Shown here: one piece after another, positions 41,824 to 50,548 of the stretch
Layout of the letters: each line of letters begins with the position of its first letter
How positions within the stretch are numbered: the first letter of the stretch is position 1
Source: Streptomyces rugosispiralis
GTDB taxonomy: Bacteria; Actinomycetota; Actinomycetes; Streptomycetales; Streptomycetaceae
DNA: 64,000 nt
Direction of reading: 5' to 3'
NCBI RefSeq assembly: GCF_024505145.1
Contig: NZ_JANIAA010000009.1
Coordinates: 186,001 to 250,000, forward strand
Made by a program: the position numbers and the translations under genes
Notes under the pieces: generated by a model
The model's database searches: none
What the model was told of the DNA's origin: nothing
What the model saw: only the letters and a program-made list of their open reading frames with translations

Positions 41824-42222
41824 CACGTCCCCCACAACCCCTGCCCCCGTGGATGCCGCAGGGGCGACTGCCCCTTTCGCATCGTACCTGCGCAACTCGC
41901 ATGGGCCGAGGGTGCCGCACTGTTGTTCGTCGCAATCCCACAAGGCCGGACGGGTGTGCGCGGGGGCGTGTAAGGGGCGCACGAGGTCTGGGACGGTTCG
42001 TCACCCAGGGTGAGGAAGCGGGCGCGCAAAGCAGCGGAAAACCGGCGCCAGACAGGACGAAGCCCCCGATCACGGGGGAACAACCGGGGGCTTCGCGATG
42101 TGGGACGACTCGTACGAGTCGCACATTGAGAACGTAAGACCTGTATGGGCCCCAGGTCAAGCCGAGTTGGAGTACGCGTCATGCCTCGGGCGGCGACGTC
42201 CGGACCCGTCGGGGGCATCGGC
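41824..42222. other. Gene-free region with terminator hairpin and 16-bp palindrome
   Basis: About 400 bp between the AAA+ gene start and the kinase gene end (both minus strand). It contains the hairpin at 42058-42095 and the perfect palindrome CGACTCGTACGAGTCG at 42106-42121. The arrangement would fit a terminator for the kinase gene plus an operator, or a small untranslated RNA. No tRNA or protein gene is recognised. Confidence 0.5.
42058..42095. terminator. Hairpin terminator, 11-bp stem
   Basis: CGAAGCCCCCG (42058-42068) pairs perfectly with CGGGGGCTTCG (42085-42095). The A/T at the stem base and G/C-rich body are typical. It lies downstream of the minus-strand kinase gene and upstream of the AAA+ gene. 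Confidence 0.8.
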
Positions 42223-42852
42223 TCACGCTGTGTGAGGCCAGGGGGTGTTTCCGTCGGTCGCCGCGGGTCCCGGTAGCACCTCATACCCCTCCTTCCGCTG
42301 CTGTACCAGGGCTCCCGCGTACGGACGGGACGGGTCGGCGGCGAAATGCGCACGCTCGGCGGGCAGCCACCCGTCCCAGAATGCGGACATCCCCGGACCG
42401 TCCCGCAGCTGTCCGCGCCGCCAGGAGTCCCGCTCGGGCAGATCCATCCACAACAGCTGCGCCAGCCGCGAGCGCGTCGCGCGGCGGCCGCTGCCCACGC
42501 CCTCCAGCAGCACGACCGGCGCGGGGTCGAGCCGCCGCCGGGCGGTGGCGAAGCGGCGCTCCACCCAGTCGTACGGGGCGTAGCGCGCGGCCGCGCCCCG
42601 GGCGAACGGGGCGAGGACGTGGGTGTGCAGCCGCTCCGCCCAGCCGAAGAGCTCCTCATGGGTGGCGAAGTCGTCCGTGTGCAGCACCGGCGCGCCGCCG
42701 AGCGCCTCGGCCAGTTGCCCGGCGAAGGTGGTCTTCCCGGAGCCCGCGTGGCCGTCCACCGCGACCAGCCGGACCGGACCGCAGGACGGCGGCAGCGCAC
42801 GCAGGCGCCGCGCCAGCGCGTCCAGGCTGCCAACCGGTCGGTAAGTTCGCAT
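42223..42852 (-). CDS. Uridine-kinase-like P-loop protein
   Basis: A 209-aa P-loop NTPase: VRLVAVDGHAGSGKTTFAGQLAEAL (Walker A), VLHTDDFATHEELFGW (DDF motif of uridine/phosphoribulokinase-type kinases), VVLLEGVGSGRRATR and LLWMDLPERDSWRRG. Such proteins are often annotated uridine kinase-like, but the substrate is not known. ATG 42852 has GGTGG upstream; the longer open frame is not protein-like. It ends with a terminator hairpin and lies divergent from the C39-like protease gene. Confidence 0.8.
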   Translation of the reverse strand: MRTYRPVGSLDALARRLRALPPSCGPVRLVAVDGHAGSGKTTFAGQLAEALGGAPVLHTDDFATHEELFGWAERLHTHVLAPFARGAAARYAPYDWVERRFATARRRLDPAPVVLLEGVGSGRRATRSRLAQLLWMDLPERDSWRRGQLRDGPGMSAFWDGWLPAERAHFAADPSRPYAGALVQQRKEGYEVLPGPAATDGNTPWPHTA

Positions 42853-43024
42853 CGGGGACCACCATACGGCCCTTCGGGCTCGTTCACTCCATTGGTTCAC
42901 ACCAATATTGATGCGGCGGCCGCTGGGGGAATCACTGGCCTGAGACCACTCGCAGCGGCCATAGTTGTGCGACTGTCGCGCACCCGCCGCCCACTGGACC
43001 GGACGACGACTGGGGGAACCCCGC

Positions 43025-44443
43025 ATGACCAGATCTGGATCCACGCCCCGCCGCTCCGTGCTCGCCGCCGCACTCGGCGTCGCGGGCGCGGCGGCCGTCA
43101 CCACGACGGCCGCCGCGGCCGCCGGAACGGCCCGCGCCTCGGCGGCGGGGACCTCGGGGACCCCCGGGGGCGCCGCGGCCCCGGCGGGCTCGAAGGCCAA
43201 GCGGATCGCGGAGTACCACGGCTGGACCAGCCACGCCGACTGGCTGGCCGGTGCCGCCAAGGGCGTCCGCGCCGAGGCCGGCGCCCGCCCCGGCATCGTC
43301 ATCTCCAGCCCGCTGGGCAGCGTGGACTACACCGATCCGCACACCGGCACCAAGGCCGCCTGGGAGTACGCCACCTGGACCTCCCCGGTGCGCACCCTCT
43401 CCGTGCCCGCGACCGAGGCCATCGTCTCCTGGAACGCCCGCACCCCGGCCGGCACCTGGATCCAGATCGAGCTCAAGGGCACCTACACCGACGGCTCCGC
43501 GACCCCCTGGTACGTGATGGGCCGCTGGGCCTCCGACGACGGCGCCTCCTCCATCCGGCGCACCTCGGTGGACGACCAGAGCGACGACAAGAGTTCGGTG
43601 TGGACCGACACCTTCTCCATCGACGACCCGGCGAGCGGGCTGCGGCTCGCGAAATACCAGGTGCGGCTCACCCTCCACCGCGAGCCCGGCACCGCGCTCA
43701 CCCCCACGGTGTGGCGGGTCGGCGCGATGGGCTCGGACGTCCCCGACCGGTTCGAGGTGCCCGCCTCCACGCCGAGCCTGGCCAAGGGGCGCGAACTCGT
43801 CGTACCGCGCTACTCGCAGGAGATCCACAAGGGCCAGTACCCGGAGTACGACAACGGTGGCGAGGCGTGGTGCAGCCCCACCTCCTCGCAGATGATCATC
43901 GAGTACTGGGGCCGCAAGCCCTCCGCGAAGGACCTGGCCTGGGTCAACCCGGACTACGCCGATCCGCAGGTCTGCCACGCCGCCCGGTCGACCTTCGACT
44001 ACCAGTACGACGGCTGCGGCAACTGGCCGTTCAACGCCGCCTACGCCGCCACCTACCGCGATCTCCAGGGCGTGGTCACCCGGCTCGGCTCGCTCACCGA
44101 CGCCGAGAAGCTGATCGAGGTCGGCATTCCCCTGATCACCTCGCAGTCCTTCCTCAAGACCGAGCTGGATGGCGCGGGGTACGGCACCTCCGGACATCTG
44201 ATGACCGTCATCGGCTTCACGGCGGACGGCGACGTCATCGCCAACGACCCGGCCTCGGCCGGCAACGAGGCGGTCCGCCACGTCTACAAGCGGCGGCAGT
44301 GGGAGAACATCTGGCTGCGGACGAAGCGGTACAACGCCGACGGCAAGGTGGTCTCCGGCACCGGCGGCGTCTGCTACCTCTACTTCCCGGCCAAACCCAC
44401 CGCCGCCCAGCGGCGGGTGCTGAAGGAACTCGGCATCCGCTGA
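43025..44443 (+). CDS. Secreted C39-like cysteine peptidase, Tat-type signal
   Basis: A 472-aa exported protein. The N-terminus STPRRSVLAAALGVAGAAAV is a twin-arginine-type signal followed by an Ala-rich linker. The middle (~70-260) is a beta-rich domain (WEYATWTSPVRTLSVPATEAIVSW). The C-terminal ~200 residues are peptidase_C39-like: Cys in GGEAWCSPTSSQMIIEYWG, His in GHLMTVIGFTADGDV and Asn in IANDPAS. ATG 43025 is the only start giving the signal peptide. Substrate unknown. Confidence 0.85.
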   Translation: MTRSGSTPRRSVLAAALGVAGAAAVTTTAAAAAGTARASAAGTSGTPGGAAAPAGSKAKRIAEYHGWTSHADWLAGAAKGVRAEAGARPGIVISSPLGSVDYTDPHTGTKAAWEYATWTSPVRTLSVPATEAIVSWNARTPAGTWIQIELKGTYTDGSATPWYVMGRWASDDGASSIRRTSVDDQSDDKSSVWTDTFSIDDPASGLRLAKYQVRLTLHREPGTALTPTVWRVGAMGSDVPDRFEVPASTPSLAKGRELVVPRYSQEIHKGQYPEYDNGGEAWCSPTSSQMIIEYWGRKPSAKDLAWVNPDYADPQVCHAARSTFDYQYDGCGNWPFNAAYAATYRDLQGVVTRLGSLTDAEKLIEVGIPLITSQSFLKTELDGAGYGTSGHLMTVIGFTADGDVIANDPASAGNEAVRHVYKRRQWENIWLRTKRYNADGKVVSGTGGVCYLYFPAKPTAAQRRVLKELGIR

Positions 44444-44467
44444 CGGGGCTCAGTCCGCTGAGGGGAC

Positions 44468-45697
44468 TCAGGAGGCGCCCAGCGCCACGGTGGGGTGGAG
44501 GCGAGAGGCGCGGATGGCCGGGTAGAGCCCCGCGAGCACGCCGATCCCCAGCGTGGCGCCGAAACCGCCGGCCGGCGCCCAGGGCGGGATGACCGTCGTC
44601 CAGCCCTGGGCCAGGGCGAACGCCCAGGTGGCCACCGAGCCGAGCGCCACCCCCGCCAGCCCGCCGAGGGCCGACAGCAGCAGTGACTCGGTGAGGAACT
44701 GCAGCCGGATGGCGTGGCGGGTGGCGCCGATCGCCCGTCGCAGACCGATCTCCTGACGGCGCTCCAGCACCGAGATCACCATGGTGTTGGCCACCCCGAC
44801 CCCGCCCACCAGGAGCGCCACGGCCCCGAGCCCGAGCATCAGCGCCGTCAGCCCCTCGTCGGTAGTGGCCTTCGCCGCCAGGGCGTCCGACGGCCGTGAG
44901 ACCTTGACGGTGCCCTCCTGGCCGGGATTGACGCTGCGGGCCAGCACCGCGGCCACGTCCGCCACCGACGCGTCCGTGGACCGCTCGAAGATCGTGGTCG
45001 GGCGGCCGTTGAAGCCGAAGTACCGCTCGGCCGCCGGGAAGCCGACCATCGCCACCCGGTCCAGCGTGGGCACCAGCTCGACCGGCCGGAGAACGCCCAC
45101 GACCACCACATAGCGGTCATTGACCATGATCTTCTCGCCGGGCTCGGTGACCCCCAGCCGCTTCGCGGCGATCGACCCCAGTACGGTCACCGGCAGCCGC
45201 TCATTGGCGGGGTTCAGCCAGACGCCCCGGTCCACCTCGGCGCCGAGCGTCTCCAGCAGATCCGGCCGGGCGGCCTGGGTGGTGACCCCGGCCGTCCGCT
45301 CCTCCGGCACCACATCGCTGCGCCGGATCCGGGTGTCCACCTCGCCGGTCGCGGTGGCGTGCCGCACCGGGCCGATGCGTTCGACCATCGCGACGGCGTT
45401 CTTGGGCAGCACGATGTCCTTCCCCGTCGCGTCCTCCCCGGCCTCGGCGGTGAGCAGATTGGTGCCCAGCCGGTCCAGCCGGGCCATGAGATCGGCCCGG
45501 CTGGAGGTGGAGAGACCCACCACCGCCACCATCGTGGCGATGCCGATCGCGATACCGAGGGCGGACAGCACCACCCGGGTCCGGCGGGTCCGCAGCCCGA
45601 CGGCGCCCACGCGGAGGACGTCACCGGCGGCCAGCCGGGAGGGCTTCAGCCCGCGGCCGGCGGAGGGCGTCCCCGCCGCGCTCTTCCGCTCGGTCAT
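44468..45697 (-). CDS. MacB/FtsX-type ABC transporter permease
   Basis: A 409-aa permease with an N-terminal helix (TRVVLSALGIAIGIATMVAVVGLSTSS), a large extracytoplasmic MacB_PCD domain (~70-270) and three C-terminal helices of the FtsX family (LGAVALLVGGVGVANTMVISVLERRQEIGLRRAIGATR). Such permeases drive mechanotransmission rather than classic import, handling antibiotics, peptides or lipoproteins. It overlaps the ATPase gene by 4 nt and is last in a four-gene operon. Confidence 0.9.
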   Translation of the reverse strand: MTERKSAAGTPSAGRGLKPSRLAAGDVLRVGAVGLRTRRTRVVLSALGIAIGIATMVAVVGLSTSSRADLMARLDRLGTNLLTAEAGEDATGKDIVLPKNAVAMVERIGPVRHATATGEVDTRIRRSDVVPEERTAGVTTQAARPDLLETLGAEVDRGVWLNPANERLPVTVLGSIAAKRLGVTEPGEKIMVNDRYVVVVGVLRPVELVPTLDRVAMVGFPAAERYFGFNGRPTTIFERSTDASVADVAAVLARSVNPGQEGTVKVSRPSDALAAKATTDEGLTALMLGLGAVALLVGGVGVANTMVISVLERRQEIGLRRAIGATRHAIRLQFLTESLLLSALGGLAGVALGSVATWAFALAQGWTTVIPPWAPAGGFGATLGIGVLAGLYPAIRASRLHPTVALGAS

Positions 45698-46404
45698 GAC
45701 CTCACCTCGTTCGAGTCGGCGACGACCTCGCCGTCACGGAAGCGGACCCGCCGTGGCAGCGCGTCCGCGATCTCGTGGTCATGGGTGATGACACACACCG
45801 TGGTGCCCGCCGCGTTCAGCTCCCGCAGCAGCTCCATCACCACCTCGCCCGAGGCCGAGTCCAGCGCGCCGGTCGGCTCGTCCGCGAGCAGCAGTTCGGG
45901 CTCGCCGACCAGCGCTCGGGCGATGGCCACGCGCTGCTTCTCACCGCCGGACAGCTCATGCGGCCGGTGGTCCAGCCGGTGGCCGAGGCGCACCCGCTCC
46001 AGCGCCGTACGGGCCAGCGCCCGGCGTTCGCGAGCGCCCACCCCCGCGTACAGCAGTCCGTCCGCCACGTTGTCCACCGCGTCCCGGCCGGGGGAGAGGT
46101 GGAAGTGCTGGAAGACGAAGCCGATGTGACGGGCGCGGAGGGCGGAGAGCTGGGCGTCGGAGAGCGTGTTCACATCGTGGCCCGCCACCCGGACCGTGCC
46201 CGTGGTGGGGCGGTCCAGAGTGCCGATGATGTTCAGCATGGTCGACTTCCCGGAGCCGGACGGGCCGACGATCGCCAGGAGTTCACCGGAGACCACGGTC
46301 AGATCCACCCCGCGCAGGGCATGGACCTCGCCCGGATAGGTCTTGGTGGCCCCCATCAGCTCGATCACGGCCGCCGGGCGGGGCGGTGGCGCGGTGGTGA
46401 TCAC
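45694..46404 (-). CDS. ABC transporter ATP-binding protein (MacB/LolD type)
   Basis: A 236-aa ATPase with Walker A IVGPSGSGKSTMLNIIG, Q-loop FVFQHFHLSPGRDAVDNV, signature LSGGEKQRVAIARAL, Walker B LLLADEPTGALD and switch THD. It pairs with the FtsX-type permease whose start overlaps its stop (ATGA), and its own start overlaps the adaptor stop. Confidence 0.94.
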   Translation of the reverse strand: MITTAPPPRPAAVIELMGATKTYPGEVHALRGVDLTVVSGELLAIVGPSGSGKSTMLNIIGTLDRPTTGTVRVAGHDVNTLSDAQLSALRARHIGFVFQHFHLSPGRDAVDNVADGLLYAGVGARERRALARTALERVRLGHRLDHRPHELSGGEKQRVAIARALVGEPELLLADEPTGALDSASGEVVMELLRELNAAGTTVCVITHDHEIADALPRRVRFRDGEVVADSNEVRS

Positions 46405-47483
46405 TGCTCGGCCACTCCCACCGTCATGCCCTCGCGCAGCCCCGCCCCGCTGACCTCGATCCGCCCGTCGGCCGTCATCCCGGTCTCCACCCGCGTCATC
46501 CGGGTGGTGTCGCCCCTCACCAGCTCCAGTCCGTAGCCGCCGTGCTCACCGCGCAGCGCCACCACCGCCTCGACCGGGACGGCCAGCACGTTCTCGCGGC
46601 TCTCGCTGACGAACGACACGTTCACCGTCGCCTTGACGTCCTCCCCGGACATCGCCGAACGGCCGCCGTCCAGGGTCACCTCCACGGTGATGCCGTCCTG
46701 TGCCGCGGCTGACGGATCGTCATCGGAGGACTCCGGGCGGGCGGTGCCCGACACCTCGCCCCGTACGGTCCGTCCGCTGGGCAGTGTCACCTTCACCGTG
46801 GTGCCCTTGGCAGTGAGCGACACATCCTGCTGGTCGAGCTGGGCCCGGACCACCGGCTTGGTGGAGGCGACGGTGAGCACCGCGGTGTCCGGGCCCACCT
46901 GGTCCGCGGCTGCGGCGTCCGCCGAGACGACCTTCACCCGGTCGGGCTGGAAGACCACGTCCCCCTTGCCCACCGTGCCGGTGGGGGTGCGATTGAGCGA
47001 CTTCTGCCAGCTTTTGACCGCCGCCTTGGTGGCCGCGTCGTAGCGCGGATCGATGTACAGCCCGGTCCCGAACCCCAAGTCGCGCAGATTCCGCTCCAGT
47101 TGGAGGACATCGGAGCCGCGGTCCCCGGGCTTCATGGCGCGGAACATCGGGATCTGCCCGTACAGCAGTGTGACGGGCTTGTCGTTCAGCTCGTAGAGCG
47201 CTTGTCCTTGGGTGACCGTGCGGCCCGGGTCGGCCGCCACGGTCACGGTGCCGTCGACGGCGGAGGACACCGTGCGCCGCTGGGCGTAGTCGAGCTGTCC
47301 GTCGACGGTCTTGCTCTGGACCAGATCGGTACGGACGACCTTGGCCGTGGCGGGGGGCCGGTCACCGTCCCGGGACGAGGCGTCCGCCCCGTCCCCGCCG
47401 CCCAGGACCAGGGCCGCGGCCCCGGCCCCGGTCGCGGCGGCGGCGAGGGCGCCACCCGCGATCCACGCGGTGCTCCGCCTCAC
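46401..47483 (-). CDS. Peptidoglycan-binding/HlyD-like efflux adaptor
   Basis: A 360-aa membrane-anchored protein. One N-terminal helix (AWIAGGALAAAATGAGAAALVL) is followed by a barrel-sandwich segment (VSSAVDGTVTVAADPGRTVTQGQALYELND), a peptidoglycan-binding_1 repeat (GDRGSDVLQLERNLRDLGFGTGLYIDPRYD) and MacA-like beta domains. GTG 47483 overlaps the lipoprotein stop (GTGA). In Gram-positive bacteria such adaptors couple MacB-like transporters to the wall. Confidence 0.87.
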   Translation of the reverse strand: MRRSTAWIAGGALAAAATGAGAAALVLGGGDGADASSRDGDRPPATAKVVRTDLVQSKTVDGQLDYAQRRTVSSAVDGTVTVAADPGRTVTQGQALYELNDKPVTLLYGQIPMFRAMKPGDRGSDVLQLERNLRDLGFGTGLYIDPRYDAATKAAVKSWQKSLNRTPTGTVGKGDVVFQPDRVKVVSADAAAADQVGPDTAVLTVASTKPVVRAQLDQQDVSLTAKGTTVKVTLPSGRTVRGEVSGTARPESSDDDPSAAAQDGITVEVTLDGGRSAMSGEDVKATVNVSFVSESRENVLAVPVEAVVALRGEHGGYGLELVRGDTTRMTRVETGMTADGRIEVSGAGLREGMTVGVAEQ

Positions 47484-48169
47484 TGCATACCGTCCAGACC
47501 GTCGAGCAGCTTGCCCTCGCACGCCTCACGGGCCTGCCTGTACACCGAGGACTCGGGGTCGATACGGGGGTTCGTCGGGTCCGGCTCGCCGCCGGGCACC
47601 GCGTTGCCCGCGGACATGGTGGGGTTCTGGAACTCCGAAACGCCGTGGTCCCGCATGCACGTGGCGTGCGCGAGCATCGACTCGTAGTCCTTCTGGGTGT
47701 CCCGCTCGGGCTCGAGCGTCATCGCCTTGCGCAGCTCATCGGCACAGACTCCGTCCTTGCCGCCCTTCTGCACCTCACCCGTGCCGCTGGGGTCCTCCAG
47801 CTTGTTGATCTTGTCCCAGTCGAGATAGCCGCTGAGCCTGGGGTCGGGGAAGTCCTTGGCCCCGCCCTTGGCGCGCATACAGCGCACATAGTCCATCTGC
47901 GCGTCGTAGAAGGCGCTCTTGCCCTTTCCGGAGCCGCCGCCGGTGTCCTTCGCCGAGCCGCCGGAGCCCGCCGAGCCGCCCGAGCCCCCCGAGCCGCCGG
48001 AACCCCCGGAGCCCCCGGTGCCCTCGCCCGGAGCGGAGGCGACCCCCGCCGCCCGGGTGGTCGAGCCGTCGTCACCGCCGCAGCCCACCGCGAGGGCCAG
48101 CACGGGCAGTGCGGCGAGGGCGGCCAGAGTGCGCCGGAAGGCGGCGCGTGAAGTGGTGTGCCATGTCAT
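47480..48169 (-). CDS. Cys-rich lipoprotein with Gly-Ser linker
   Basis: A 229-aa lipoprotein. The signal peptide ends in the lipobox LALAVGC (LAVGC). A long GGSGGSGGSGG-type linker follows, then a soluble domain with four conserved-looking cysteines in YVRCMRAKG, GVCADEL, ATCMRDHGV and REACEGK. CMRxxG repeats suggest an internal duplication. ATG 48169 has AAAGGTGG upstream. It is the first gene of the adaptor-ATPase-permease operon and divergent from the response regulator, so it may be the extracytoplasmic ligand-binding part. Confidence 0.83.
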   Translation of the reverse strand: MTWHTTSRAAFRRTLAALAALPVLALAVGCGGDDGSTTRAAGVASAPGEGTGGSGGSGGSGGSGGSAGSGGSAKDTGGGSGKGKSAFYDAQMDYVRCMRAKGGAKDFPDPRLSGYLDWDKINKLEDPSGTGEVQKGGKDGVCADELRKAMTLEPERDTQKDYESMLAHATCMRDHGVSEFQNPTMSAGNAVPGGEPDPTNPRIDPESSVYRQAREACEGKLLDGLDGMQ

Positions 48170-48192
48170 GGCGACCACCTTTCGGCGATCAC

Positions 48193-48221
48193 ATGATGGT
48201 CCGTCCATGACCATATGATGG
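48193..48221. promoter_or_regulatory. Candidate response-regulator site in divergent promoter
   Basis: ATGATGG occurs at 48193-48199 and 48215-48221, 22 bp apart (two helical turns), and ATGGTC (48196-48201) is inverted as GACCAT (48209-48214). Paired direct heptamers on one face of the helix are typical OmpR-type binding sites. The site lies just upstream of the lipoprotein start and ~80 bp before the response regulator. Confidence 0.55.
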
Positions 48222-48289
48222 ATGTGTAACAAAGCCCGTATGCCTTTGATTCATCGGCCTGACCAGCGAATTGCGGCGAATTCATGGGT

Positions 48290-48302
48290 CATAATCGACC
48301 GC
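48290..48302 (+). promoter_or_regulatory. -10-like CATAAT placed for a leaderless response-regulator mRNA
   Basis: CATAAT (48290-48295) is 7 bp before ATG 48303, so transcription would start at or next to the start codon. No ribosome site is present before this ATG. Leaderless messages are common in Streptomyces. The -35 is not clear. Confidence 0.5.
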
Positions 48303-48989
48303 ATGCCGCATGTACTGCTCATCGAGGACGACGCCTCCGTACGCGATGGCATGGAGCTCGTGCTGCGCCGCCACGGCTATCAGGTGTCGGTCGCCGCCAC
48401 CGGCGAGGAGGCCCTCGCGCTGCTCGACGCCCCCGCCGAGACGGCCGTCGAACTCGCGGTGCTCGACCTGATGCTGCCCGGCATGGACGGCTTCGAGGTC
48501 TGCCGCCGGATCCGGGCCCGCTCGACCATGCCCGTGATCATGCTGACCGCGCGCGGCGACGATCCGGACATCGTCGGCGGCCTGGAGGCCGGGGCCGATG
48601 ACTATGTGGTCAAGCCGGTCACCGCACCCGTCCTGGAGGCGCGGATCAAGGCGGCGCTGCGGCGCGCCGACCCCGTGCCGCGGCGGCCCGGCGAGGTCTA
48701 CGCCGGGCTGGTCATCGACCGGGCGGGGCTCACCGTCAGTCGCGACGGCACCCCCGTCCCGCTGCCACCCACCGAACTGCGGCTGCTGCTGGTGCTGTCC
48801 GCCTCGCCGGGCCGGGTCTTCAGCCGGGAGCAACTGCTCGCCTCGGTGTGGGACCACTCCTTCCTCGGGGACTCACGGCTGGTCGACGCCGCGGTCGGAC
48901 GGCTCCGTGCGAAGATCGAGGAGGTGCCCGCCCGGCCCCGCTACATCCAGACCGTGCGCGGCTTCGGCTATCGCTTCGGTCCGATATGA
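48303..48989 (+). CDS. OmpR-family response regulator
   Basis: A 228-aa regulator. The receiver (~1-115) begins MPHVLLIEDDASVRDGMEL, with phosphoacceptor D55 in AVLDLMLPGMDG, T82 and K104 in DDYVVKPV. The C-terminal winged helix (~130-226) has LPPTELRLLLVLSASPGRVFS and RLVDAAVGRLRAKIE. It resembles AfsQ1/CseB-type regulators but cannot be assigned to either. Its stop overlaps the kinase start (ATGA). It likely controls the divergent lipoprotein-transporter operon. Confidence 0.93.
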   Translation: MPHVLLIEDDASVRDGMELVLRRHGYQVSVAATGEEALALLDAPAETAVELAVLDLMLPGMDGFEVCRRIRARSTMPVIMLTARGDDPDIVGGLEAGADDYVVKPVTAPVLEARIKAALRRADPVPRRPGEVYAGLVIDRAGLTVSRDGTPVPLPPTELRLLLVLSASPGRVFSREQLLASVWDHSFLGDSRLVDAAVGRLRAKIEEVPARPRYIQTVRGFGYRFGPI

Positions 48990-50548
48990 GACGCTTCCGG
49001 CCACGGCTGGGCGGGTTGCGCACCCGGTTGGTCATCGCGTTCGTCCTCGTCGCGCTGATCAGCACCGTCACCGCCACCGCGCTCGCCTACCGGGAATCCC
49101 GCAGCGCCGTGCTCCAGCGCACCCAGGACGCCTTCCAGGCCGACCTCCGCCAGCGCGTCGACAGCGTCGCCCCCGACTTCGACATGCCCCCCGACATGCG
49201 CACGCTGACCTCGCTGGCCGACTCGGTCTCCGCCGGGCTCTCCGGCGCCCCGCTCGTCGTCACCCGCTACCAGAACCTCACCGCGTCCTCCGACGGCCTG
49301 GCCGACCGCACCCGGATCACCCCCGAACTGCGCGCCTCGGTCCGCTCCTCGGGCCGCACCCGCTTCCAGCGCGTGGAGTACCGGGGCCGGCCGTATCTGG
49401 TGGTCGGCACCCCCGTCTCGTACGAGGGCGGGCGGGCCTCCGGGCTCGAGGTGTTCGCCGTCACCTCCCTGCGGGCGGAGGAGGAGCACACCGCCGCCCT
49501 GCTGGACTCGGTGCGCGGCGGACTGCTCCCGGTGCTCGGCCTCGCCGCGGTGCTCGCCCTGCTCGCCGCCGGGACCGTGCTGCGGCCGGTGCGCGAGCTG
49601 GGGCGAGCCACCCGGCGGCTCGCCGAGGGCGACCTCGACTCACGGGTGGAGGTCAGGGGCCGCGATGAACTCGCCGGTCTCGCCGCGGACTTCAACACCA
49701 CGGCCGACGCGCTGCAGCGTTCGGTGACCGATCTGCGCGACCAGGAGGCCAGGGCGCGGCGGTTCGTCGCCGATGTCTCGCACGAACTGCGCACCCCGCT
49801 GACCGCCATGACGATGGTGACGACCGTGCTGGACGAGGACGCGGCGCAACTGCCCTCGGACGCCGCCCGCGCCGCCCGTACCGTCAGCGACGAGACCGCG
49901 CGGCTGGCCCGGCTGGTGGAGGACCTGATGGAGATGTCCCGCTTCGACTCGGGCGCGGCCCGGCTCGACGCGGCGGAGACCGATCTCGCGCGGATCGTCC
50001 AGGGCACGCTGGAGCTGCGCGGCTGGACCGGCCAGGTGGCGGCGCGGCTCCCGGAGGGGATACGGGCGGTGGTGGACCGGCGGCGGGTGGACGTGGCCGT
50101 GGCCAACCTGGTGGGCAACGCGCTCCGCCACGGTGAGCGGCCGGTGACGGTGACGCTGTCCACCGACGCGGACCAGGTGACGGTGGAGGTCGCCGACCGG
50201 GGGCCGGGGCTGCCGCCGGACGTCCTCGGCCGGGTCTTCGACCGGTTCTACAAGGCGGACAGCGCCCGGACCCGCTCGGAGGGCAGCGGCCTCGGCACCG
50301 CCATCGCGCTGGAGAACGCGCGGCTGCATGGCGGCACGATCGAGGCGGCCAACCGGCCCGCGGAGGAGGGCGGCGGCGCCATGTTCACCCTGCGGCTGCC
50401 CCGCCACCCGCGGCAACGCACCGGACGGGACGTCGCCGGGCAGGGCTTCGGCGGGCGGGACGTCGGCGGGCAGGGCTTCCGCGAGCAGGGCTCGACAGGG
50501 CAGGACTTCGGCGGGCCGAGGACGGCGGCGGACGGAGGGGCGCGATGA
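48986..50548 (+). CDS. Sensor histidine kinase
   Basis: A 520-aa membrane kinase. TM1 (~15-35) and TM2 (~180-198) flank an extracytoplasmic sensor of ~145 residues. Next are HAMP (LRPVRELGRATRRLAEGDLDSRVEV), the phospho-His box VADVSHELRTPL (H266) and the ATPase with NLVGNALRHG, ADRGPGLP and GSGLGTAIALENARLHGG. The last ~45 residues repeat GQGFGGRDVGGQGFREQG-like units, an unusual low-complexity tail encoded by DNA repeats (about 50,430-50,515). It is coupled at both ends by ATGA overlaps. Confidence 0.92.
   Translation: MRRFRPRLGGLRTRLVIAFVLVALISTVTATALAYRESRSAVLQRTQDAFQADLRQRVDSVAPDFDMPPDMRTLTSLADSVSAGLSGAPLVVTRYQNLTASSDGLADRTRITPELRASVRSSGRTRFQRVEYRGRPYLVVGTPVSYEGGRASGLEVFAVTSLRAEEEHTAALLDSVRGGLLPVLGLAAVLALLAAGTVLRPVRELGRATRRLAEGDLDSRVEVRGRDELAGLAADFNTTADALQRSVTDLRDQEARARRFVADVSHELRTPLTAMTMVTTVLDEDAAQLPSDAARAARTVSDETARLARLVEDLMEMSRFDSGAARLDAAETDLARIVQGTLELRGWTGQVAARLPEGIRAVVDRRRVDVAVANLVGNALRHGERPVTVTLSTDADQVTVEVADRGPGLPPDVLGRVFDRFYKADSARTRSEGSGLGTAIALENARLHGGTIEAANRPAEEGGGAMFTLRLPRHPRQRTGRDVAGQGFGGRDVGGQGFREQGSTGQDFGGPRTAADGGAR

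Noticed and set aside
42058..42121. tRNA gene
   Set aside because: No cloverleaf, no T-arm GGTTCGA consensus and no anticodon stem can be drawn; only hairpins.
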